64,000 bases of DNA, taken from positions 244,697 to 308,696 of the forward strand of contig NZ_JAVDBT010000003.1 of NCBI RefSeq assembly GCF_030848395.1, given 5' to 3'. Under the pieces are notes generated by a model. That model did not search any database. It worked only from the letters and a program-made list of their open reading frames with translations, and had not been told where the DNA came from. This DNA is from Pseudogemmobacter lacusdianii. Lineage in GTDB: Bacteria; Pseudomonadota; Alphaproteobacteria; Rhodobacterales; Rhodobacteraceae. The position numbers and the translations under genes were made by a program. Positions 53,600 to 60,639 of this stretch are shown one piece after another (position 1 is the first letter of the stretch; the number at the start of each line of letters is the position of its first letter).

Positions 53600-54781
53600 A
53601 TGTTTCTGCCCTTTCTTGACCAACTGCGGCGCGAAGGCGTGCCGGTCTCGCTGCGCGAATTCCTCAGCTTTCTTGAGGCTTTGTCGCAGGGCTTGGCCAC
53701 GCATGATATTGAGGCCTTCTATCACCTCTCCCGCGCGGCAATGGTTAAGGATGAACGACATTACGACCGCTTTGACCGGGCTTTCGCAGCCACGTTCAAA
53801 GGGCTTGAGACGATCAGTGCAGAGGATGTGCTGAATGCTTTGGATCTGCCCGAGGATTGGCTGACGAAGCTTGCTGAAAAGCACCTCAGCCCCGAAGAGC
53901 GCGCCGCGATTGAGGCTTTGGGCGGGTTCGACAAACTGATGGAGACCCTGCGCCAGCGTCTGGCCGAGCAGCAGGGCCGCCATCAGGGCGGCAATAAATG
54001 GATCGGCACAGCGGGAACTTCGCCTTTCGGTGCCTATGGTTACAACCCCGAAGGCGTGCGGATTGGCCAAGACCAAAGCCGCCACCAACGCGCAGTGAAG
54101 GTCTGGGACAAACGCGAGTTTCGCAATCTCGATGACCGGGTTGAGATTGGCACCCGCAACATCAAAGTGGCCTTGCGCGCCCTGCGCCGTTGGGCGCGTG
54201 ATGGTGCGGCGGAAGAGCTTGACCTCGACGGTACTCTGCGCGCCACGGCCGAGCAAGGCTGGCTGGATGTGCAGACCCGGCCCGAGCGGCGCAATGCGGT
54301 AAAAGTGCTGCTCTTCCTTGATGTTGGCGGCAGCATGGACCCGCATATCAAGGTGATGGAGGAGCTGTTCTCCGCCGCGAAATCCGAGTTTCGCCACCTG
54401 CAACCCTTCTACTTCCACAACTGCCTTTACGAAGGCCTGTGGCGCGATAATGCCCGGCGCTGGTCAGATCAGATCCCAACTTGGGACGTGCTGCGCAGCT
54501 ATGGCTCTGACTGGAAAACGATTTTCGTCGGCGACGCGGCAATGTCTCCTTATGAGATCACCCATCCCGGTGGTGCAAATGAGCATTGGAACAAAGAGGC
54601 GGGCGCGGTCTGGCTGACCCGCGCGATGGAGCAGTGGCCGAACCATCTGTGGATCAACCCCGTCCCCGAACAGGGTTGGGGCTATACGCAATCGACGGCG
54701 ATGATCCAGCGCATCGTCTCGGGGCGAATGGTGCCGATGACCGTTGAGGGGATTACAAGGGGCGTAAAACTCTTACGCTAA
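53600..54781 (+). CDS. VWA domain protein, CoxE-like partner of MoxR
   Basis: 393 residues. The N-terminal ~200 residues are the CoxE-like helical region (REGVPVSLREFLSFLEALSQG), the rest a von Willebrand A domain. Its metal site reads LFLDVGGSMDPH near residue 240, with Gly in place of the first Ser of the usual DxSxS. Later blocks are FHNCLYEGLWRDN and TIFVGDAAMSPYEI. MoxR/VWA pairs act together in enzyme maturation or envelope stress. Follows the small membrane protein gene by 14 bases. Confidence 0.9.
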   Translation: MFLPFLDQLRREGVPVSLREFLSFLEALSQGLATHDIEAFYHLSRAAMVKDERHYDRFDRAFAATFKGLETISAEDVLNALDLPEDWLTKLAEKHLSPEERAAIEALGGFDKLMETLRQRLAEQQGRHQGGNKWIGTAGTSPFGAYGYNPEGVRIGQDQSRHQRAVKVWDKREFRNLDDRVEIGTRNIKVALRALRRWARDGAAEELDLDGTLRATAEQGWLDVQTRPERRNAVKVLLFLDVGGSMDPHIKVMEELFSAAKSEFRHLQPFYFHNCLYEGLWRDNARRWSDQIPTWDVLRSYGSDWKTIFVGDAAMSPYEITHPGGANEHWNKEAGAVWLTRAMEQWPNHLWINPVPEQGWGYTQSTAMIQRIVSGRMVPMTVEGITRGVKLLR

Positions 54782-54820
54782 GGCCTGTTAAGCGCGACGC
54801 GCATCCCCTATCTTGGCCGC

Positions 54821-55522
54821 ATGGCACTCTGGCTTCCGCTCATTTTCGCACTTGGCTACGCGATCGTCTCGATGCGCTTTTCGGTCTGGCGCACGCAAAA
54901 GATGCTCGACGCGCAATCGCATCCTTTGCGCGACCCCAAGCTTGAGGCGCTGACCGCGCGGATGGCGCAGGCTTTGGACATCCCGCAGATCAAGGTGCAT
55001 ATCTTTGATATCGAGCCGGTGAACGGCCTCGCAGCGCCAGATGGGCGGATTTTCCTAACCACAGGATTTATGAAGAAATACGGCCAAGGCCTTGTCACGG
55101 AAGAAGAATTGGCTTCCGTCATCGCGCATGAGTTGGGCCATGTTAGCATGGGCCATGCCAAGCGCCGGATGATCGATGTCACCGGGCAGAATGCGGTTTT
55201 CATGCTGCTGACCACGTTTTTGGCGCGCTTCGTGCCGCTGATCGGCCCTTGGGTGGCGCAGATGGTGTCGCGCACGCTGATGGCGCATCTGTCACGGCGG
55301 GATGAGTTTGAGGCCGATGCCTATGCCTCGGCGCTCCTGATAAAATCCGGCATAGGAACAGCGCCGCAGAAGTCCTTGTTTCGCAAGCTCAATGCGCTGA
55401 CGCAGAACCGCGCCGATGGCATCCCCGCATGGCTGATGAGCCATCCGAAAGCCGAAGAGCGCATCGGGGCGATTGAGGCGAATGAGGCGCGTTGGCTTGG
55501 CCAGCAGCGGATCAGCCGCTAG
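54821..55522 (+). CDS. M48 family membrane metallopeptidase
   Basis: 233 residues. One N-terminal membrane segment (LWLPLIFALGYAIVSM), then the zinc motif HELGH near residue 102 in SVIAHELGHVSMGHAKRR and the downstream SRRDEFEADAYA with the third ligand glutamate. Related to HtpX/Ste24-type peptidases that handle membrane or periplasmic proteins. It starts 39 bases after the VWA gene on the same strand and may be part of that cluster. Its end overlaps the convergent PIN gene by 11 bases. Confidence 0.88.
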   Translation: MALWLPLIFALGYAIVSMRFSVWRTQKMLDAQSHPLRDPKLEALTARMAQALDIPQIKVHIFDIEPVNGLAAPDGRIFLTTGFMKKYGQGLVTEEELASVIAHELGHVSMGHAKRRMIDVTGQNAVFMLLTTFLARFVPLIGPWVAQMVSRTLMAHLSRRDEFEADAYASALLIKSGIGTAPQKSLFRKLNALTQNRADGIPAWLMSHPKAEERIGAIEANEARWLGQQRISR

Positions 55523-56063
55523 CCTCCAGCGCTTTGGCCAGACGGAAAAGCTTTACCCGTTTCAACAATGGCTTCAGCGCCACCGGATGGCCGGAAATGG
55601 CTTCGGTCCGGGCGCGGACGGCTTCCACCACCGCAGCCATCGCCTGCGGGTGGCGCGATTGCAGCTCCCACAGAAACCCATCGGGATCGCGGCGGTTCAG
55701 CCCCTCTTCAGCCAGAACATGGCCGGGGAAATCGGCGGCGTTGAAGGTCACGATCGCATCAGCACTGGCGGCGATCGCGGTGGCCAGCACATGCACATCA
55801 TTGGGATCTGGCAGATCAAGCCGCGCCTCGATCTCGGGCCGCTCGCGGGTCACGGCGCGGGGGAAAGCAGCGCGCAACAGCGCTGCCTCGCCCTCGGCAA
55901 TCACCACCGCTCCGGGGCCGATCTTGGCGGTGGCACGGGTCCATTCGCGCAAGATCCGCTCAGAGAACACCGGCTCATAAAGCCCTGCCGCCGCAGCGCC
56001 TTGCAGGATCTCCCGCAAGACGGTGGGATATAGGACGCAAGCGTCAAGGACGGCCTTCATCAA
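55512..56063 (-). CDS. PIN-domain protein (RSP_2648-like)
   Basis: 183 residues. PIN ribonuclease fold with acidic residues in KAVLDACVLYP, LPDPNDVHVLATA and AIVTFNAADFP. It resembles the family named after Rhodobacter sphaeroides RSP_2648. Most PIN proteins are toxins with a small antitoxin gene upstream; here the upstream gene is an RNA methyltransferase overlapping by 4 bases, so an RNA-processing role is more plausible than a toxin role. Target unknown. Confidence 0.85.
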   Translation of the reverse strand: MMKAVLDACVLYPTVLREILQGAAAAGLYEPVFSERILREWTRATAKIGPGAVVIAEGEAALLRAAFPRAVTRERPEIEARLDLPDPNDVHVLATAIAASADAIVTFNAADFPGHVLAEEGLNRRDPDGFLWELQSRHPQAMAAVVEAVRARTEAISGHPVALKPLLKRVKLFRLAKALEASG

Positions 56064-57289
56064 CCATCCAGCCGGAAGGTCAACGCCTTGAGATAAAAGC
56101 TTTCCGCCAGTTGCGGCAGCACCGGATGGTCGGCGCTGGCAAAGCCGGTGTGCAGGATCTGTCCGCGCCGCCCGCCCCGCCCAATGCCGCGCGCCGAGGC
56201 GTTGCGGAAGGACGACAAGTCCGCCGCATGCGAGCAGGAGCAGAGCACCAGATAGCCTCCGGGGGCGACCAGAGGCGCCGCCAGCCGGGCAATCCGCTCA
56301 TAGGCGCGCAAGCCTGCTTCCAGCGCAGGTTTGGCAGGCGCAAAGGCCGGCGGGTCGCAAATCACCAGATCAAACTGCGCGCCCTCGGTCGCCAAAGCTT
56401 CGAGCACGGCAAAAGCATCACCCTGCCGGGTCGAGAAATTCTCAAAGCCCGAAGCTTTTGCGCCAGCTTCGGCCAAAGCCAAAGCCGGGGCCGAGGCATC
56501 CACCGCCAAAGCGCTGGCCGCACCGCCTGCGAGCGACGCCAAGGCAAAACCGCCAACATGGGTGAAGACATCCAAGACCCGCGCACCTTTGGCGAGCTTG
56601 GCCGTAAAGGCGTGGTTGTCACGTTGGTCAAAGAACAGACCGGTCTTCTGCCCCCCAACAAGGTCAGCCATATAGGTTGCGCCATTCATCGGCACCGGCA
56701 GCGGGCCATCAGGCGCGGTGCCATGCACCACCACGATCTCTTCGGCCAGCCCCTCAAGGCTGCGCGAGCGACCGGAGCCGTTTTTCACGACTGTGGTCAC
56801 GCCGGTGACGCTGACCAAAGCCGCGACCAGCGGCTCAAGCAGCGCCTCGGCCCAAGCGGCATTGGGCTGCACCACCGCGGTGTCACCAAAACGGTCAATC
56901 ACGATGCCCGGCAGGCCATCGGCCTCGGCATGGGCCAAGCGGTAATGCGGCGTCGGGAAGAGACGTGACCGCAAAGCCATTGCCCGCTGCAGCCGCGCCT
57001 CAAACCAGCTTTGGTCGATCTGCGCAGCCGGATCGCGGTCCAGCATCCGGGCCACAATCTTCGACTTCGGATTGACCGTCACAAGGCCCAAAGGCCGACG
57101 CTCAGCATCCTCAAGCACGGCCAAGGTGCCAGCGGCCAAGCCATTGGTCCGGCGGTCCAGCACCAGCTCATCTGCATAGACCCAAGGGAAGCCGTGGCGG
57201 ATCGCCCGCGCCTCGGCCTTGGGCCGCAAGCGCACGATGGCACGGTTTTCGGGATATTCGGCGGGGTTTTGTGTAAGGGAGCTGTCCAT
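56060..57289 (-). CDS. Class I SAM-dependent RNA methyltransferase (RlmI-like, RSP_2647 type)
   Basis: 409 residues. An N-terminal PUA-like domain (about 18-95, RHGFPWVYADELVLDRR), a middle EEHEA-type region (YRLAHAEADGLPGIVIDRFG), and a C-terminal Rossmann methyltransferase with VLDVFTHVGGFALASLAGG and the catalytic-loop CDPPAFAP. Related to RlmI, which makes m5C1962 in 23S rRNA; exact target not proven. Its stop overlaps the PIN gene start by 4 bases. Confidence 0.88.
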   Translation of the reverse strand: MDSSLTQNPAEYPENRAIVRLRPKAEARAIRHGFPWVYADELVLDRRTNGLAAGTLAVLEDAERRPLGLVTVNPKSKIVARMLDRDPAAQIDQSWFEARLQRAMALRSRLFPTPHYRLAHAEADGLPGIVIDRFGDTAVVQPNAAWAEALLEPLVAALVSVTGVTTVVKNGSGRSRSLEGLAEEIVVVHGTAPDGPLPVPMNGATYMADLVGGQKTGLFFDQRDNHAFTAKLAKGARVLDVFTHVGGFALASLAGGAASALAVDASAPALALAEAGAKASGFENFSTRQGDAFAVLEALATEGAQFDLVICDPPAFAPAKPALEAGLRAYERIARLAAPLVAPGGYLVLCSCSHAADLSSFRNASARGIGRGGRRGQILHTGFASADHPVLPQLAESFYLKALTFRLDG

Positions 57290-57574
57290 CCCCCTCCCAT
57301 ATCCGTTTCAGGACCGATGCGGAAGGGTCACTTATCGGCGGCCATTCAGCGCCGCGACACACCCCTGCGCGCCCGGCCCCCGCCAATTTTCCCCCAAGGA
57401 GGGCTCAACCAAAAGGCGCTACATGGCTTGCAAACGGCCTCACTCGCATCTTCTGCAGCCAAGGGCGCGTCATTTTGCTAAAAATAGAGCAGTCCAGCTG
57501 CCCCACAAACCCCGACACGCCGCTGTGCCATCCCCTGCGAAGCTAGAACAGAGCCACGAATGAGGCAAACGCCC
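57290..57574. other. Intergenic region upstream of the edd promoter
   Basis: About 285 bases between the divergent RNA methyltransferase and edd genes. No credible reading frame or strong hairpin seen; the edd control elements begin at 57575. Confidence 0.5.
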
Positions 57575-57603
57575 TTGTTAGCGCTAACGGATCGCGCTAT
57601 ACC
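57575..57603 (+). promoter_or_regulatory. edd promoter with palindromic operator on its -35
   Basis: -35 TTGTTA (57575-57580) and -10 TATACC (57598-57603) with a 17-base spacer. The perfect palindrome GTTAGCGCTAAC (57577-57588) overlaps the -35, the expected place for repression. Even palindromes with a central CG of this form are typical LacI-family operators. Transcription would start about 50 bases before the edd ATG. Confidence 0.65.
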
Positions 57604-57660
57604 AGCACAAACGCAAGCGCACATAGCCTATGCGTGGCCCGACCCTAGCAGACGCAAGCA

Positions 57661-59481
57661 ATGGAATCCAAGCCCATGCCGCTTAACGCCACAATCGCCC
57701 GTGTCACCGATCGCATCCGCGCCCGCTCTGAGGGGACGCGGTCGGCCTATCTGGAGCGGATGCGCCGGGCGGCAGAGGCAGGTCCGGCACGCGGGCACCT
57801 CTCTTGCGGCAACCAAGCGCATGCCTATGCGGCGATGGGGGGCGACAAGCCCACATTGGCTGCAGCCCGCGCGCCCAATATCGGCATCGTCACCGCCTAT
57901 AATGACATGCTCTCGGCGCATCAGCCCTATGAGCGCTACCCCGAGCTCATCCGCCAAGAGGCCCGCCGCATTGGCGCGACCGCGCAGGTCGCAGGTGGGG
58001 TACCCGCGATGTGCGACGGCGTGACCCAAGGCCAGCCGGGGATGGAGCTGTCGCTGTTCTCCCGCGATGTCATTGCCTTGGCGGCCGGTGTGGCGCTTTC
58101 ACACAACACCTTTGATGCGGCGATGTATCTTGGCGTGTGCGACAAGATCGTGCCCGGCCTTATCATCGCGGCTGCGACCTTCGGCCATATCCCGGCGGTC
58201 TTTGTCCCTGCCGGGCCAATGCCCTCGGGCTTGCCCAATGATGAAAAGGCCCGCGTCCGCAACGCCTATGCCGAAGGCAAAGCAACACGCGAGGATCTGA
58301 TGGCGGCCGAGATGGCCAGCTACCACGGCCCCGGCACCTGCACCTTCTATGGCACCGCCAACACCAACCAAATGCTGATGGAAGTGATGGGCCTGCACCT
58401 GCCGGGCGCAAGCTTCGTCAACCCCAACACCCCCCTGCGGGAAGCGCTGACCTTGGCCGCCATCGAGCGCGCCGCTGCGATCACCGCTTTGGGCAATGAC
58501 TACCGCCCGGCCTCGGAAGTGTTGGATGAGCGGGCCTATGTGAATGGCATTGTCGGGCTGATGGCGACGGGTGGCTCGACCAATCTGGTGCTGCATTTGC
58601 CGGCGATGGCGCGCGCCTCGGGGGTGATCCTCGATCTACAGGACTTCGCCGATATCTCGGATGCGGTGCCGCTGATGGCCAAGGTTTACCCGAATGGCCT
58701 TGCAGATGTGAACCATTTCCACGCCGCCGGGGGCTTGCAGTTTATGATCGGCGAGCTGCTGGATGCGGGGCTTTTGCATCCCGATGCCAAGACGATCGCA
58801 GGGGATGGGCTAAACCTTTACCGCCAAGAACCAACGCTGAAAAACGGTGCTCTCGGCTGGCAGCCCGGCGCCACCACCACGCTCAACGACCGCATCCTGC
58901 GCCCCGCCGAAACACCTTTCGCGCCGGTGGGCGGGCTGAAACAGCTGGCCGGCAATCTTGGGCGCGGCGTGATCAAGGTCTCGGCCGTCGCCGCCGATCG
59001 CCATGTGATCGAGGCGCCTGCCCGGGTCTTCCACACACAAGATGCGGTAAAAGCGGCGTTCAAGGCGGGTGAGTTCACCTCTGACACCGTGGTGGTCGTG
59101 CGCTTCCAAGGCCCGCAGGCCAATGGTATGCCCGAGCTGCATTCGCTGACGCCGACGCTCTCGGTCTTGCAAGATCGCGGGCTGCGGGTGGCTTTGGTCA
59201 CCGATGGCCGCATGTCCGGCGCCAGCGGTAAGGTGCCCGCGGCAATCCATGTCTCGCCCGAAGCGGCGGTCGGAGGCCCACTTGCTCGGGTGCAAGATGG
59301 CGATATCCTGCGGCTTGATGCCGACAAAGGCACGCTGGATATCCTTGCCGCAGATTTCGACAGCCGCTCTCCCGCCACCGCAGATCTCTCGGCCAACAGC
59401 CACGGCATCGGCCGCGAGCTTTTCGAGGCCTTCCGCCGCAGCGTTGGCGCCTCGGATGCCGGTGCGGCTGTCGTGGTATAA
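57661..59481 (+). CDS. edd: Phosphogluconate dehydratase (Entner-Doudoroff)
   Basis: 606 residues (601 if the ATG at 57676 is used, which matches the family start [17 protein letters not shown]). Conserved dehydratase blocks: [31 protein letters not shown] and [15 protein letters not shown] with Fe-S cysteines, [14 protein letters not shown], and [20 protein letters not shown]. It converts 6-phosphogluconate to KDPG. Followed by eda, separated by a large inverted repeat. Confidence 0.95.
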   Translation: MESKPMPLNATIARVTDRIRARSEGTRSAYLERMRRAAEAGPARGHLSCGNQAHAYAAMGGDKPTLAAARAPNIGIVTAYNDMLSAHQPYERYPELIRQEARRIGATAQVAGGVPAMCDGVTQGQPGMELSLFSRDVIALAAGVALSHNTFDAAMYLGVCDKIVPGLIIAAATFGHIPAVFVPAGPMPSGLPNDEKARVRNAYAEGKATREDLMAAEMASYHGPGTCTFYGTANTNQMLMEVMGLHLPGASFVNPNTPLREALTLAAIERAAAITALGNDYRPASEVLDERAYVNGIVGLMATGGSTNLVLHLPAMARASGVILDLQDFADISDAVPLMAKVYPNGLADVNHFHAAGGLQFMIGELLDAGLLHPDAKTIAGDGLNLYRQEPTLKNGALGWQPGATTTLNDRILRPAETPFAPVGGLKQLAGNLGRGVIKVSAVAADRHVIEAPARVFHTQDAVKAAFKAGEFTSDTVVVVRFQGPQANGMPELHSLTPTLSVLQDRGLRVALVTDGRMSGASGKVPAAIHVSPEAAVGGPLARVQDGDILRLDADKGTLDILAADFDSRSPATADLSANSHGIGRELFEAFRRSVGASDAGAAVVV

Positions 59482-59496
59482 GGTAGAAGAATTCTC

Positions 59497-59580
59497 GCCT
59501 CCGGCGGGAGTATTTAAGTCAAGATGAAAGCCAAAACCCCTCTTTATTTTCATCTTGATCTAAATACTCCCGCCGGAGGC
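59497..59580. repeat. Large inverted pair of type A repeats between edd and eda
   Basis: Left arm 59497-59529 (GCCTCCGGCGGGAGTATTTA, then AGTCAAGATGAAA) and right arm 59548-59580 (TTTCATCTTGATCTAAATAC, then TCCCGCCGGAGGC) are complementary over 33 bases except at two adjacent positions, around an 18-base loop. In RNA this is a very stable stem between the two genes of one pathway. Confidence 0.88.
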
Positions 59581-59624
59581 GTCCCACACCTGCCCAAGCG
59601 CCTCTTCTCAAAAGGATTTCTCCG

Positions 59625-60263
59625 ATGACCCCCGCTGAACAATCCGCCAAGGCCGCCGAGATTTGCCGACTTGCCCCCGTCGTCCCGGTGCTGGTGGTCG
59701 AGGAATTGGCCCATGCCCGCCACTTGGCTGAGGCTTTGGTCAAAGGTGGGTTGCCGGCACTAGAGGTCACGCTCCGCACGCCTTGCGCCTTGGATGCGAT
59801 CCGCGCCATGGCCGAGGTGCCGGGTGGCGTTGTCGGCGCGGGCACCCTTCTCACGCCTGCGGATGTGAAAGCCGCCAAGGCCGCGGGCGCGCGTTTTGGT
59901 GTCTCACCGGGGGCCACCGAGCGGCTGATTGCAGCTTGCGAGGATGAGGGCCTGCCGCTTTTGCCCGGCGCCGTCACCGCTTCCGAGGTTATGTGGCTGC
60001 TAGAGCGCGGCTATACGGTGCAAAAGTTCTTCCCGGCCGAGCAATCGGGAGGTGCGGCTTTCCTCAAATCCCTCGGCGCGCCCATCCCGCAAGTGTCCTT
60101 CTGCCCTACGGGGGGCATCTCACTGAAAAACGCCCGCGATTATCTGGCGTTGAAAACCGTGCTCTGCGTTGGCGGCAGCTGGGTCGCGCCGAAAGAGGCG
60201 ATGGCCACCGGCAATTGGGCCGAGGTCACCCGCCTTGCCGCCGAGGCCCGCGCTTTGCGCTAA
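59625..60263 (+). CDS. eda: KDPG/KHG aldolase (Entner-Doudoroff)
   Basis: 212 residues. Class I aldolase barrel with the catalytic glutamate in LPALEVTLRTP and the Schiff-base lysine in VQKFFPAEQSGG, then CPTGGISLKNARDYL. It splits KDPG into pyruvate and glyceraldehyde 3-phosphate. It lies 143 bases after edd beyond the paired repeat and ends at a strong terminator. Confidence 0.94.
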   Translation: MTPAEQSAKAAEICRLAPVVPVLVVEELAHARHLAEALVKGGLPALEVTLRTPCALDAIRAMAEVPGGVVGAGTLLTPADVKAAKAAGARFGVSPGATERLIAACEDEGLPLLPGAVTASEVMWLLERGYTVQKFFPAEQSGGAAFLKSLGAPIPQVSFCPTGGISLKNARDYLALKTVLCVGGSWVAPKEAMATGNWAEVTRLAAEARALR

Positions 60264-60285
60264 AATTTGGACCAGAGTTCAACAT

Positions 60286-60312
60286 AAAAGGCCGCCCCCG
60301 GGGCGGCCTTTT
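60286..60312 (+). terminator. Rho-independent terminator of eda
   Basis: AAAAGGCCGCCC-CCG-GGGCGGCC followed by TTTT; the A-run before the stem lets it serve the convergent small gene too. Confidence 0.92.
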
Positions 60313-60320
60313 GCAAATCC

Positions 60321-60605
60321 CTACTGCCGGATCTCTTTGATCCGTGCCTCACGCCCGCCACGCCGGCCGGTCCGATCGGGCGCCGCAAGGCCCGCTTTCA
60401 GCACCCCCGTCATCGGATGCTCCTCACGCCCGGGCCCGTAATGTGCGATCAGCGCGTGCAAAGCTGGCGAGGTCTCGCCGCCCACCGGCAGGCTCAGCGC
60501 CCAATCCATGAAGATCGAACGGCACTCGCCCAAGGTGATGCCCTCGATGTTATAGCTTTCGCGCACCAGCCCCTTCGGATCGGCCTTCGTCAGTTCCACC
60601 GCCAC
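60321..60605 (-). CDS. Conserved small protein of unknown function
   Basis: 94 residues with good codon bias. Begins MAVELTKADPKGLVRESYNI; central segment EGITLGECRSIFMDWALSL, then LHALIAHYGPGREEHPMT and an Arg/Gly-rich tail. No membrane segment or known motif. It looks like a small protein conserved in Rhodobacterales, but I cannot name a domain. It is 34 bases downstream of glnE on the same strand, so co-transcription with glnE is likely. Confidence 0.7.
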   Translation of the reverse strand: MAVELTKADPKGLVRESYNIEGITLGECRSIFMDWALSLPVGGETSPALHALIAHYGPGREEHPMTGVLKAGLAAPDRTGRRGGREARIKEIRQ

Positions 60606-60639
60606 TCTCCCCTTGATCGCCGATCTTGCAATCGGGCGT

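Noticed and set aside
55512..56063. PIN gene as the toxin of a VapBC system
   Set aside because: No small antitoxin gene precedes it; the overlapping upstream gene is a 409-residue RNA methyltransferase.
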